Source: Bradyrhizobium sp. ORS 285
GTDB taxonomy: Bacteria > Pseudomonadota > Alphaproteobacteria > Rhizobiales > Xanthobacteraceae
Assembly (NCBI RefSeq): GCF_900176205.1
Contig: NZ_LT859959.1
Location: 1,984,001-2,048,000 of the forward strand
DNA: 64,000 nucleotides
Direction: 5' to 3'
In this document: piece by piece, positions 1-10,189 of the stretch
Layout of the letters: every line of letters starts with the position of its first letter
Numbering within the stretch: position 1 is the stretch's first letter
Position numbers and translations under genes: made by a program
The notes under the pieces: model-generated
What the model saw: the letters and a program-made list of their open reading frames with translations, nothing else
What the model was told of the DNA's origin: nothing
The model's database searches: none

Positions 1-158
1 CCGAGCCAGAGCAGCCGGTCATTATCGGATTGTTCTGCCGCGATAATAGACAGCGGAACGGTCGCCCCCAGACGCCATCCGACCCCCTCGAGGACGGCGA
101 GCAGAGGCACGAAAACGGCGGCAAATAGCGCTAGTAAAATCGCAACATACCGCGTCAA
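1..158 (-). CDS. N-terminal fragment of a membrane-anchored protein, cut by the window edge
   Basis: A minus-strand frame runs open from a TTG at 158 to the window edge. It encodes about 52 residues beginning with basic residues and a hydrophobic stretch (VAILLALFAAVFVPLLAV) that looks like a signal anchor. The frame stays open upstream of this TTG, so the start is uncertain; a TTG near 189 is another option. It sits downstream of, and co-oriented with, the SGNH-like gene at 288-1406 and the MBOAT gene. Its layout resembles the N-terminus of the protein at 3626, so it may be another accessory protein of polysaccharide acylation. Too little is present to name a family. Confidence 0.4.
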   Translation of the reverse strand, partial: MTRYVAILLALFAAVFVPLLAVLEGVGWRLGATVPLSIIAAEQSDNDRLLWL

Positions 159-287
159 GGCTTCATACCCACTCGATGGTATCTTCAAGCTTCTGGATGC
201 AACGAGCCCGGCCAGCAACTCGTGTCGTCCTGCTTGTGGTACACTCCGTGGCAGCCGATAGGCAAGCTTGCCGAAAAACAGGCACGG

Positions 288-1406
288 TCAGTGGCCCGCA
301 AGATAGATGCCGGCGGGGTCGATGCTCGGAAACTGCGCCCGGAAATCCGGCGCGCTCAGCAGATGCAGCATCACCCTCGCAGCGCCGGCTTCGGCCAGAT
401 GATAGGCGTCGACGAAGCTGGAACTCTCGTCGGCCATCGGCAGTCGCGCCAGATCAAACAATGGAATTCCGAGGCCTCGCAGCCAGCTTCTGGTCTCATC
501 GGACGCGAACTCCCGCCACGCGCCAAATCCGACAGGTCCGTCCTGCTCACGATCGAGAAGTTCGACACCGGCGCGAATGAACGGCAACTGAACGCCGAAG
601 AGTGTGATCCCGCGCGATCTTGCGAGCTCTGCAAGCCGCGCAATCGGCTGCTTCAGCCTGGATGACAGGCCGGGCGCGCGGGGCAGAGTCTGTGCGAGCG
701 TCTCAGCATTCATGAAGCGCGAGCGGGCGTCGGAAACGTGACCTGCCGAGTAGACATAGGAGCCGTCGCTACGGAACCCTTCCTGGTGGGCGATGGATTG
801 GGTGCCCACAAAAGCGCTTGGAGCACGCAGATAGTCGCGGAACGTGTCAGGGTGGCGTGTGGCGGTCCGCGCGAAGTCAAGAAGACTCGCGCTCAGGTAT
901 TTGAAGGAATGATCGTAGTGCATCCGTCGGGTCGTCGCGAACCATTCTTCCCACCGATCAGCGAAGAGAAAATGATCCAGCGAAAGGATCGCAACGCGGG
1001 GACGCAGCCGTTGGGTGGCGCGGTCGAACAGGTCGGCCAACTGCGACGTGGTCCAGGCCGTAAACGAGAGATTGTAGAAGCGGTAGGGTGCAAATAGCGA
1101 CGCGCGAAAAGTGCCGGCGCGCGAGCTGCTGAGCCAAACGATTTCGGGATGCTCCTGCTCAAGCCTCGCCAGCTTGTACGCTGCATTGTAGCGCAAATCG
1201 AAAGGCAGCACGATCTGGTCAGGATTGTCCCGCTGCGACCCAGCGAGATCTTCCAGCCGCGCCGCCGCGCCGAACGGGCGCGCCAACTGAAAAAGCCCAA
1301 CCGGCAGCAGGTAGCCGGCAAGGGCAGACGTCGCCAGCACGGTTGTGACGTAGCGCCGTGTCAAATTCGTCGGCCGCGACGATTTTTGGCGACAGCTGCT
1401 GATCAT
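288..1406 (-). CDS. SGNH-hydrolase-like exported protein, probable polysaccharide O-acylation partner
   Basis: The 372-residue protein has an N-terminal membrane anchor (about residues 18-42) and an alpha/beta layout. A serine-containing turn follows a buried strand (IVWLSSSRAG). A strand ending in Asp-His follows (VAILSLDHFLF), and a C-terminal VDAYHLAEAGA fits the DxxH block V of SGNH/GDSL folds. That combination is seen in the DltD/AlgJ/AlgX-type proteins that work with MBOAT acyltransferases. It lies 73 bp downstream of the MBOAT gene on the same strand, consistent with one transcript. I infer a periplasm-facing role in moving or removing acyl groups on an exported polysaccharide. Overall sequence similarity to named families was not recognised, so substrate and reaction are unknown. 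Confidence 0.6.
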   Translation of the reverse strand: MISSCRQKSSRPTNLTRRYVTTVLATSALAGYLLPVGLFQLARPFGAAARLEDLAGSQRDNPDQIVLPFDLRYNAAYKLARLEQEHPEIVWLSSSRAGTFRASLFAPYRFYNLSFTAWTTSQLADLFDRATQRLRPRVAILSLDHFLFADRWEEWFATTRRMHYDHSFKYLSASLLDFARTATRHPDTFRDYLRAPSAFVGTQSIAHQEGFRSDGSYVYSAGHVSDARSRFMNAETLAQTLPRAPGLSSRLKQPIARLAELARSRGITLFGVQLPFIRAGVELLDREQDGPVGFGAWREFASDETRSWLRGLGIPLFDLARLPMADESSSFVDAYHLAEAGAARVMLHLLSAPDFRAQFPSIDPAGIYLAGH

Positions 1407-1479
1407 TCATAGGGCTGACGTTGTACCATTTCGTATCGAGACCAGTGCAGCTTGCTCGCTGCACATCGATTGCGGTCGA

Positions 1480-2982
1480 TCAGAACTGGAAATACAGGAA
1501 CTGGGACGTGTCACCGGCAATGATGTTCATGAGCACGGCAGCAACAAGTGCCACCGACGTGCCAATCGCCCAGGTGAGGGACGGTCGCCATTTGAAACCC
1601 AGAACACTCCACGGACGCGGATTGTGATAGGTCTCCAGTCCAACCTTCCAGTTTTCGAACATGGCGTTGACGTTGGGCAGGACGAGGCACGCGCCGTAGC
1701 CCACGAAAATCGCGATCATCAATCTCGAATCGACCAGATTGGTGATCGTGATCTTCTCCGGCGAGGACAGCCCGATCATGCCCTTGATAAGCCGGACGGC
1801 CGCGTTCGGATTGTCGGCGCGGAAGAACACCCAGGCGAGAACGACGGCCGACTGCGTCAAGAACAACGCTGCGGCAGCGTACCAGACGGTTCCGGTGTAG
1901 CGGGCCAGCCCCGGCCGCTTTTCGACGAACTTGCCCCAGCGATGGTTCACGATCAGGAACAGTCCGTGCAGGGCGCCCCAGATCATGAATGTGAAGCCGG
2001 CGCCGTGCCACAGCCCGCCGAGCAGCATCGTTGTGAACAGGTTGGCGTTTCGCCGATGCTCGCCATGGCGGTTGCCGCCGAGGGGGATGTAGAGATAGTC
2101 GCGCAGGAACCGCGACAGCGAAATGTGCCAGCGCCGCCAGAATTCGACGATGCTTTGCGATTTATAGGGGGAATCGAAGTTGAACGGCAGCTTGATTCCG
2201 AACATGATCGAAATGCCGATCGCCATGTCCGAGTAGCCGGAGAAGTCGAAATAGATCTGGAGCGAATAGGCCAGCGCGCCCCCCCAGGCATCGATGAGAT
2301 GAAGATGGCTGGAATTGGCCGCCTGGAACACGGGATTTGCCACCATCCCGAAGCCGTCGGCGATGAACGATTTCTTGAACAAGCCGATGGTCAGAATGGT
2401 GAGGCCGATCGCTACGTTCTCGATCGATATTTTTCGACTATCCTCCGAGCCAAACTGCGGCATCATCTCGCGGTGATGAAGGATGGGGCCGGCGACCAGA
2501 TGCGGAAAATAGGTGACGAACAGCCCGTATTTGACGAAGCTGCGTTCGCTGGAATAGCCGCCGTAGACGTCGGCGAGATAGGCGATCTGCGTGAATGTAA
2601 AGAACGAGATGCCGAGCGGCAGCACGATCGCCAGCGCAGGATATTTCGATGCGGTCAGCGCATTGAGGATCTGAATGCCAAAATTTGTGTACTTGTAGAA
2701 CGCCAGCGCGGCGAGATTGAGCGTGATTGCGGCTGCGAATAACCCGCTTCGCGCCTTGCCGCTCTGGCCGGCGATCAGCAGTCCCATCGTGTAATTGAAG
2801 ACGATGGAGACGAGAATGATCGGAACGAAGTGAATGTCCCAATAGCCGTAGAAGGTGAGCGAGGCCGCGGCAAGCCAGCTCAAGCGGGCCGCCGGTGAGG
2901 CTACGAACCGCGCCAACAGGAAGTATCCGGCGAAGGTCACCGGCAGGAACAAGAACAGAAACTCAAATTGCGTGAAGAGCAT
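1480..2982 (-). CDS. MBOAT-family O-acyltransferase (AlgI-like)
   Basis: The 500-residue polytopic membrane protein has the AlgI/PatA/DltB signature. It shows RFLRDYLYIPLGGNRHG, then GGLWHGAGFTFMIWGALHG carrying the two conserved histidines (His326 and His339), which in this family line the acyl-transfer tunnel. Length and hydrophobic pattern match AlgI (about 480-520 residues). Such proteins pass acyl, usually acetyl, groups across the inner membrane to a periplasmic partner that modifies a polysaccharide. The ATG at 2982 begins MLFTQFEFLF and fits family N-termini. The SGNH-like gene follows it on the same strand. Placement beside glycan-synthesis genes supports exopolysaccharide or LPS acylation; the exact acceptor is inferred only. 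Confidence 0.92.
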   Translation of the reverse strand: MLFTQFEFLFLFLPVTFAGYFLLARFVASPAARLSWLAAASLTFYGYWDIHFVPIILVSIVFNYTMGLLIAGQSGKARSGLFAAAITLNLAALAFYKYTNFGIQILNALTASKYPALAIVLPLGISFFTFTQIAYLADVYGGYSSERSFVKYGLFVTYFPHLVAGPILHHREMMPQFGSEDSRKISIENVAIGLTILTIGLFKKSFIADGFGMVANPVFQAANSSHLHLIDAWGGALAYSLQIYFDFSGYSDMAIGISIMFGIKLPFNFDSPYKSQSIVEFWRRWHISLSRFLRDYLYIPLGGNRHGEHRRNANLFTTMLLGGLWHGAGFTFMIWGALHGLFLIVNHRWGKFVEKRPGLARYTGTVWYAAAALFLTQSAVVLAWVFFRADNPNAAVRLIKGMIGLSSPEKITITNLVDSRLMIAIFVGYGACLVLPNVNAMFENWKVGLETYHNPRPWSVLGFKWRPSLTWAIGTSVALVAAVLMNIIAGDTSQFLYFQF

Positions 2983-3625
2983 AAAAAAGTTTCTTGATGT
3001 TGCCCCGGGTCAGTTTGCTTTACCAACGATTGCGCGGCGTGCCAAGTTGGGCAGTGCGGCGTTTATCCTGATTTTCAGGGGATGTTTCCGCCGTACAAGA
3101 CGGATACCGCAATCCAGGAGCCCTCGATTGGGCGGCTTAGCGGAGGCTTTTCTGCTCGGAATTCTTCTGCTATGGCAGATTGGGGACGAGCGACCGAACT
3201 CGCGAAAGCCCGTCGCGCACCCGCTGATGCAGTCTCTCCAGAATTCGATGCGCGGCTCACCCCATGCACATTCCCGATAGGAGCCATGGACGTGATCTGG
3301 TCCGTTCTCTCTGGCTGCATCTGTTAATTGCTTCTTCGAGTGGGGTCACTACCCTCATAGATGCCGGGAACGGCGCGACCGGCTTCAGCGATGATTCGTG
3401 AGATGTTTTCCAGAGGGCTCTTCGTCGAGCACGGGGCCGGCGACGGCGTATCTCGCCAACAAGCCGTTATTCCCGATGAGATAGCGCGTAGCGACGCGAG
3501 CCGCAGTGCAAGGGGGCGGACGTCCTCTTTCGTTGCTGGCATACTCCCCGGCGACGGCTCGAGCGAACGCCAATCAGCGATGACAATCGACCCGTCAATG
3601 CAGACTCTCAAGTGAGATCTATGTC
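2983..3625. other. Gene-free divergent intergenic region
   Basis: These 643 bases separate the minus-strand MBOAT gene from the plus-strand gene at 3626. Short open frames of 80-95 codons exist on both strands, but they lack credible ribosome sites and recognisable domains. The region probably holds divergent promoters. I could not pick a promoter or terminator with confidence. Confidence 0.5.
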
Positions 3626-4684
3626 ATGTCGACAATGGCCAGGCCGGCGCAGCTGATGTCTGAATCGGTCATCTTCAAACGTTACGTTGCCCTGGTCGTG
3701 ACCTTTGGTCTAGCGGTTGTCTTGGCTTTGTCGTTCTGCCTGTCGCTGCTTTCGCGGGACGGTTGGAAATTCGGTGATGCCCTCATGCAGATCCCACGTC
3801 AGGGAAACTCTAGCTGGTATCGCGATTTCGGCGGCCGCAACATCCCGCAGATTCAGGATCAGGACATCTTCTACAGCAATCTCGGGGGGACGATCGACGC
3901 AGCCAGACAGGCTGACATCGTCTTTCTGGGGCCATCCTTCGTCAGCTACGCTCTTGATCGACAGACTCTCCAGGAGTCGCCGGCAACTGCCGGATTAAAC
4001 ATCTTCAACATGGCTTTCGTCGGCATACGGGGAGGGGAGTTTTCCCGGCGTGTCATCAAGCGCTGGAGCGTCCGTCCTCGCCTCTGGGTGATCAACGCCG
4101 ACGATCAGTTCGTCCATTTCTTCAGTCATGATCTGAATGTCACGCTCGGGCCGGAGAAGCAGCTGATCGCTGCTGCCCAGCGCAATAGGCTCCGCGGTTA
4201 TCTCACAGTCCTGGGGCGAAATCTGCACTGGCGCATCGAGGACGCGATCGCTGCTTACCGCACCGGTCAGTTCTCGCCCTCGGGTCTCTACCGCCATATA
4301 GCCAATGGAGACATGGGTTTGGATGCCAATCCGGGTTATGTTGCTTTGGGCAACAGGCCCATGTTATCGGCCCGCGATCCCGACTGCCACACGAACCAGG
4401 CGGTGATCGATTATGCGAAGACCTTTGTTGGTGAGGTTGGAGGCGAAGTCGTGCTCACGCTGGTCCCGCATAGCCAGTCTTGTGTCCAGCAGGCGGCAGA
4501 ACTCGCAAGGGCGCTCAATGTCGAGTTGATCGCGCCCCCATTTGACGGCCTGACGACCATCGACGGTGGCGGACATCTTGACCAGCAAGGCGCGAAGAAA
4601 TTTACGAGCCATCTTGTCCGCGAGATCGTTAATACCTCTGCCTTCAAGCGAGCATTCGAGGCTGGCCCAGGCGAGAGCAAATGA
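3626..4684 (+). CDS. SGNH-like membrane-anchored protein of the polysaccharide locus
   Basis: The 352-residue protein has one N-terminal membrane segment (about residues 22-45). An exported domain follows with a strand-turn DIVFLGPSFVSYALD resembling SGNH block I, an internal LWVINADDQF strand ending in Asp residues, and a C-terminal GGGHLDQQGAKKF resembling the His-containing block V. The order of elements matches the protein at 288-1406, although side-chain identity is low. It is read divergently from the MBOAT gene. I infer a second acyl-handling or glycan-binding protein for the same polymer. The start could also be the ATG at 3635; no strong ribosome site distinguishes them. No named family was recognised. 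Confidence 0.55.
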   Translation: MSTMARPAQLMSESVIFKRYVALVVTFGLAVVLALSFCLSLLSRDGWKFGDALMQIPRQGNSSWYRDFGGRNIPQIQDQDIFYSNLGGTIDAARQADIVFLGPSFVSYALDRQTLQESPATAGLNIFNMAFVGIRGGEFSRRVIKRWSVRPRLWVINADDQFVHFFSHDLNVTLGPEKQLIAAAQRNRLRGYLTVLGRNLHWRIEDAIAAYRTGQFSPSGLYRHIANGDMGLDANPGYVALGNRPMLSARDPDCHTNQAVIDYAKTFVGEVGGEVVLTLVPHSQSCVQQAAELARALNVELIAPPFDGLTTIDGGGHLDQQGAKKFTSHLVREIVNTSAFKRAFEAGPGESK

Positions 4685-5051
4685 TGTCATATTCGTCGAA
4701 ACCCGAACGACGGAATGGTTCACGGTTACTCGGAACCGCTCTGTCTATGTGAGGTGTCCTGAGTTAATTTGCTGGCGTGGTCCGCTGGTATTCATATCCA
4801 TGTTCGGCTTGGCTTGTTTGTAACACCTCTGTTATAGCTCAGAGCGATCGGATGGGTTCAACCTGGGCTGGCATCTGCGAGGGCTATTTGCGTAGTCGAG
4901 CAACAGTCGCTCGGCGCCGGGGAACGCCAGCCGCTCTGGGAGGCGATCTCGGAACGCCCGTCGCGGGCGACTTGCAATGTCGGTCGCCTCGGCGCTGCCT
5001 TGAGCCGAATGTGGGGAGTCGGGGAGCCCAGGGTGTGTGGAACTTGGTGGC
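4685..5051. other. Gene-free intergenic region
   Basis: This 367-base spacer lies between the SGNH-like gene and the TIGR04372-type glycosyltransferase. Short frames are present but none has a credible start or domain. No clear terminator or promoter was identified. Confidence 0.45.
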
Positions 5052-7007
5052 ATGAATCTGCAGAGGCAAAGGTCGTTACGCTTTGGTCGGCGGCGTTTGA
5101 TTTATTTGGCCTTCGTCGTCGTTGGAGCGTTTCTGAATCTGCTGCCGCGGCGCCTGGTGTTTCTTGCCCTGGTGGTCTCCAGTGCCATGAGGCTTCCCGG
5201 CCAGCGGCGGCTCTGTCAGGCGTATTTTCCGTACGTCACCTCGCACCTTGCTGCACAGCCTGAGTTTCGTTTCTCGAGCGCTCTCAGTCGACATTTCCCT
5301 GACGCTTCGATCCGGGTCTTGTGCGGAATCGGCGCCTATTGCGAGGTGGTCGAGAACGTCGGCAGATCCACTTTGGAGACAAAGCCCGCCGATGTCCGAT
5401 ATGCGCTCGTTCGATCGCGATTTGAACTGGGCGAGTTTGCAGAAGCGCGTGATGCGGCAGCAGGAGCGAAGGCAGAAGAGCTGGAAGGGTTGGTCGACCT
5501 CGCTTTTTACAAGGCGATGGTCGACGTGATTGGTGGGGATGAGGCTGGGGCACTCGATGCCACGTTCTGGGCCTGCCGTGGCAGTTTGCATTTCTTCCGG
5601 CCTCACCAGAATATTGCGGCCCGGCATCTACCTCGATACGTCCCGAACACCCTCGATGTCCTCTGTGGCACGCCCGGAAGGCTATTCGATTTGTGCAACT
5701 TCGCCGGACAGCGCGTAACGCATGTCGGCCGCGGCGAGATCGGAGTTCGGCTGTATCAGCGAGCGTTGGATGCGCAGCAGGAGCTTGGGACGTCACTGCC
5801 TGAGGTTTCTCATGAGTTGAGGAATCTACTCGACGGGCTCGGCGTGTCCTTGAATGTGTTGCGGCTCATTCCGGAGGAATGGGTGACGCAGATCGGCCAT
5901 CTGGGAATGCTCGATATCCTGTTTCGCATGCGTGAGCTGGGCTGGTGGTCGGGCGAAGCCGTGATCGTTGTCCGCCCCGGATTGATTGCCAACGACATTT
6001 TCTTCAAGCTCTTTGAAGGTCTCGCCAAGGTTGTGGTGATCGGCGAGACGGTGACGGAGCGGCTGGGCGAAGAATTACTGTCGTTGCAGCGCTGGTGCGG
6101 GATGAATTTCAATGCATTCCGGCTGCCTGACGGCAAGGTCGTCCCCTGGCAGGATGCGGGGGCTATGGCGATCGATCAATGGGAGCGCGAAGGCAGGGGG
6201 CACCCGCTATGCGTCGCGTATGATCGGACATCGACGGCCGCAGCCGCGCGTTTCGAGCAGTTGCGCTCCACCTTCGGCATGAAGCGGGACGACTGGTATG
6301 TCTGCCTGCATACGCGCGACGCAGCGCATTATTTCGAATTCATGGGGACCGGCCAGACTCATCGCAATGCGCCGATCGAGACGTTGCTGGATGCGATTCG
6401 CCTGATCACGTCCCGCGGCGGCTGGGTGATCAAGCTCGGCGGGCCGAACTCGCCGAAATTGCCGCCGATGGAGCGCACCATCGACTATGCGCTGAGCGAA
6501 TTCAGGTCCGATCTGATGGACATCCATTTGATCCGCCATGCCCGCGCATTCATCGGGACGACATCCGGACTGACGAATGTCGCGGTCAGCTTTGGCATCC
6601 CCTGTGCGATCGTCAATGCGATCACGACCGACGCCCAATTGTGGAACAAGAATGTCCGCTTCGCTCTCAAGCCGGTGCGGCTCGCCGGGGGAACCATGCT
6701 GACGCAGCGCCAGCTGACCAGCACGCCTTGGCGCTGGCGGGTGTTCGATGCCGCCGTGCTCGGTCGCAGCGGCGCGCGGCCGGAGAACAATTCGGCAGAG
6801 GATATCCTGCACACGGTGGATGAGGTGCTCGCGATCGCCGATGGCCGGACGGCCGAGTTCGATGCCGCTCACGATGCGGAGAGAGTTCTCTCGCTGTGGA
6901 GACGGGCGCTCTCATTGCCGTATTATTACGGGACGAGCCGGCCGAGCCTCGGCTTTCTCGCGCGGCATGAGAGGGAATTTCTCCTGGAAGCGGCGAGCGA
7001 GGGCTGA
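5052..7007 (+). CDS. TIGR04372-family putative glycosyltransferase
   Basis: The protein is about 651 residues from the ATG at 5052; a GTG at 5037 would add five residues. It has a basic, hydrophobic N-terminus and a helical, TPR-like middle (for example FELGEFAEARDAAAGAKAEE). The C-terminal domain contains DDWYVCLHTRDAAHYFE, GGWVIKLGG and ARAFIGTTSGLTNVAVSFG. These are the marks of the TIGR04372 group of putative glycosyltransferases found in surface-glycan loci. The fold is expected to be GT-B, with the GTTSG loop near the nucleotide-sugar site. An asparagine-synthase-type amidotransferase starts 35 bp downstream on the same strand, suggesting co-transcription. Donor and acceptor sugars cannot be read from sequence. 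Confidence 0.75.
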   Translation: MNLQRQRSLRFGRRRLIYLAFVVVGAFLNLLPRRLVFLALVVSSAMRLPGQRRLCQAYFPYVTSHLAAQPEFRFSSALSRHFPDASIRVLCGIGAYCEVVENVGRSTLETKPADVRYALVRSRFELGEFAEARDAAAGAKAEELEGLVDLAFYKAMVDVIGGDEAGALDATFWACRGSLHFFRPHQNIAARHLPRYVPNTLDVLCGTPGRLFDLCNFAGQRVTHVGRGEIGVRLYQRALDAQQELGTSLPEVSHELRNLLDGLGVSLNVLRLIPEEWVTQIGHLGMLDILFRMRELGWWSGEAVIVVRPGLIANDIFFKLFEGLAKVVVIGETVTERLGEELLSLQRWCGMNFNAFRLPDGKVVPWQDAGAMAIDQWEREGRGHPLCVAYDRTSTAAAARFEQLRSTFGMKRDDWYVCLHTRDAAHYFEFMGTGQTHRNAPIETLLDAIRLITSRGGWVIKLGGPNSPKLPPMERTIDYALSEFRSDLMDIHLIRHARAFIGTTSGLTNVAVSFGIPCAIVNAITTDAQLWNKNVRFALKPVRLAGGTMLTQRQLTSTPWRWRVFDAAVLGRSGARPENNSAEDILHTVDEVLAIADGRTAEFDAAHDAERVLSLWRRALSLPYYYGTSRPSLGFLARHEREFLLEAASEG

Positions 7008-7042
7008 GCGATGCGGCGTCACGCAGCATCTGGGGGCGCATC

Positions 7043-9013
7043 ATGTGCGGCATAGCCGGTCTGCTGAGACCTGGGGGAGCCGATGAGAGCGGTTTATCGG
7101 GCACCGCCGCGCGGATGACCGCGGCGCTGGCGCATCGTGGCCCGGATGCGTCGGGGATCTGGACGCGTGCTGATGCCGGGATTGCTTTTGGCCAGCGCCG
7201 TCTTGCGATTCTCGATCTTTCCGAAGCAGGCGCGCAGCCGATGCACAGCGCCTGCGGCCGCTACACGATCACGTTCAACGGCGAGATCTACAATCATCTC
7301 GACATTCGCGCCGAGCTCGAGGTCGCTGGTGCTGCGCCGAACTGGCGGGGCCATTCCGATACGGAAACGCTGCTGGCCGCGATCAGGCAATGGAGCGTCG
7401 CACCAGCGCTGCAGCGCTTGATCGGAATGTTCGCCTTCGCGCTGTGGGATGCCGAAACCCGGCAGTTGATCCTGGCGCGCGACCGCTTCGGCGAGAAGCC
7501 GCTGTTCTACGGCTGGAGCGGGGCCGACCTGGTGTTCGGCTCCGAGCTGAAGGCGCTCGCGGCCCATCCGGACTGGGCGCCGTCGCTCGATCGCGCCGCG
7601 CTCACCGCGTTCATGCGCTATTCCTATGTGCCCGCGCCCGCGACGATCTGGAGCGGCGTCCGCAAGCTGCCGCAGGCCTCGTTCGTGAGCTTCGCCGCCG
7701 ACGCGGCGCCTGGAAGCGCGCCTGCGCCGCAGGCGTATTGGTCGCTGCGCAACCGTGTCGTCGAGGCGCAGAGCCACCGCATCGGCAATGAGACGGAGGC
7801 GATCGCCCGCCTGGAACAGCTGCTGTCGGTGGCCGTGAAACGGCAGTGCCTGTCGGACGTGCCGCTCGGCGCGTTCCTCTCCGGTGGCGTCGATTCCTCG
7901 ACCATCGTAGCCCTAATGCAGGCGCAGACGAGCCAGCCGGTGCGGACGTTCAGCATCGGCTTTTCCGAGGGCGGCTACAACGAGGCTGAGGATGCGCGCC
8001 GGGTCGCGCAGCATCTCGGCACCGATCATACCGAGCTCTATGTCGATGCGCGGACGGCAATGGATGTCATTCCAAAGCTGCCCCGCATCTACGACGAGCC
8101 ATTCGCGGACTCCTCGCAGATCCCCACGCATCTGGTGGCGCAGCTGGCGCGCCGGCACGTCACCGTCGCGCTGTCGGGCGACGCCGGTGACGAGTTGTTC
8201 GGCGGCTACAACCGCCATGTCTGGGGTGGCGCGCTGCAGGCGCGGCTCGGTCGCGTGCCGATGCCGCTGCGCCGGGCTGTCGGTGCCGTGCTCGGTGTGA
8301 TCGCGCCAGAGCCAGCGGATACGATCCTCAAGCTGCTGCAGCCGGTGCTGCCGGCCCGATTGAAGGTGCGTCATGCCGGAGACCAGGTCGCCAAGCTCGG
8401 CCACATTCTCGCGGTCGATGGCTTTGATGGCCTGTATCGCACCCTGTGCTCGATCGACCAGGATCCGCTTCGCACGGTGATCGGCGGCGAGGAGCGGGCG
8501 AGTTGGGCCGGCGGGGAGATGCAGCAATTGCGCACGCAGCTCGATCCGCTCGATCGCATGACGCTGGCAGATTCGCTCAGCTATCTCAGCGACGATATCC
8601 TGCAGAAGGTCGATCGAGCCGCGATGGCGGTGGCGCTGGAGACGCGCGTGCCTTTCCTCGACAAGGACGTCGTCGAGTTCTCGGCCACCGTTCCCGCCCA
8701 CATGAAGGTGCGTGATGGTCGCGGCAAATGGCTGGTGCGGCAGGTGCTGTATCGCCATGTGCCCGCCGAGATGATCGACCGGCCGAAGACCGGCTTCAGT
8801 GTTCCGCTTGATGCGTGGTTGCGCGGGCCGCTGAAAGCCTGGGCCGCGGACCTGTTGTCGCCGGCGAGACTGAAGCGGCAGGGCCTGTTCGATTCGGCGC
8901 GGGTCAGCCGCATGTTCGACGAGCATCTGAGCCGTCGCCACAATCATTCCTATTGGCTGTGGAACGTGCTGATGGCCCAGGCCTGGCACGACGAATGGGC
9001 AGGAGCCCGATAG
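7043..9013 (+). CDS. asnB: Asparagine synthase (glutamine-hydrolysing) family amidotransferase
   Basis: The 656-residue protein begins MCGIAGLL, giving the Cys2 nucleophile of class II glutamine amidotransferases. HRGPDASG and the FNGEIYN loop of the glutaminase domain follow (residues 1 to about 210). The synthetase domain carries the ATP-pyrophosphatase loop FLSGGVDSS. Length and motif order are those of AsnB. The family makes asparagine from aspartate, ATP and glutamine, but copies inside exopolysaccharide loci often amidate uronic acids or other sugars. With UDP-sugar dehydrogenase and epimerase genes nearby, glycan amidation is a reasonable alternative to plain asparagine synthesis. Its stop lies one base from the stop of the convergent gene at 9015. 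Confidence 0.88.
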   Translation: MCGIAGLLRPGGADESGLSGTAARMTAALAHRGPDASGIWTRADAGIAFGQRRLAILDLSEAGAQPMHSACGRYTITFNGEIYNHLDIRAELEVAGAAPNWRGHSDTETLLAAIRQWSVAPALQRLIGMFAFALWDAETRQLILARDRFGEKPLFYGWSGADLVFGSELKALAAHPDWAPSLDRAALTAFMRYSYVPAPATIWSGVRKLPQASFVSFAADAAPGSAPAPQAYWSLRNRVVEAQSHRIGNETEAIARLEQLLSVAVKRQCLSDVPLGAFLSGGVDSSTIVALMQAQTSQPVRTFSIGFSEGGYNEAEDARRVAQHLGTDHTELYVDARTAMDVIPKLPRIYDEPFADSSQIPTHLVAQLARRHVTVALSGDAGDELFGGYNRHVWGGALQARLGRVPMPLRRAVGAVLGVIAPEPADTILKLLQPVLPARLKVRHAGDQVAKLGHILAVDGFDGLYRTLCSIDQDPLRTVIGGEERASWAGGEMQQLRTQLDPLDRMTLADSLSYLSDDILQKVDRAAMAVALETRVPFLDKDVVEFSATVPAHMKVRDGRGKWLVRQVLYRHVPAEMIDRPKTGFSVPLDAWLRGPLKAWAADLLSPARLKRQGLFDSARVSRMFDEHLSRRHNHSYWLWNVLMAQAWHDEWAGAR

Positions 9014-9014
9014 C

Positions 9015-9977
<963 letters not shown>

Positions 9978-10189
9978 GCGAGGGTCGGCTTCGCTCTTGG
10001 TTGAGGGGTCCCAAACTTGAGAGGTCCCAAGCCGAGTGCGAGACGCGCAACTCCCCGTCCTGGCAGGACCGGACCTCGGACGGGTCCCGGCCGACGCGAC
10101 GGCCGACCCCTTGCGGTCCTGATGCCCCGGTGGCTAAACAGTCGCAGGGGTGGCGTCAATGGCCTCCGAAACGACCGGAATATCAATTT
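9978..10189. promoter_or_regulatory. Divergent intergenic region upstream of flippase-like and UDP-sugar dehydrogenase genes
   Basis: This 212-base region lies between two divergent gene starts and should hold both promoters. It contains two GGTCCCAA copies about 16 bases apart (near 10006 and 10022) and several GGACC/GGTCC blocks. No -35/-10 pair is convincing. The plus-strand frame is open across it, but homology of the encoded protein begins only at the ATG at 10190. Confidence 0.4.

Noticed and set aside
3082..3615. Plus-strand frames of 81-84 codons and a minus-strand 95-codon frame between the MBOAT and SGNH-like genes
   Set aside because: No ribosome site, domain or membrane pattern, and overlapping frames on both strands of similar quality indicate chance openings.
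10001..10189. A 63-codon N-terminal extension of the nucleotide-sugar dehydrogenase
   Set aside because: The NAD-binding strand of the family starts a few residues after ATG 10190. The extension is Pro/Arg-rich and lies in the divergent promoter region.
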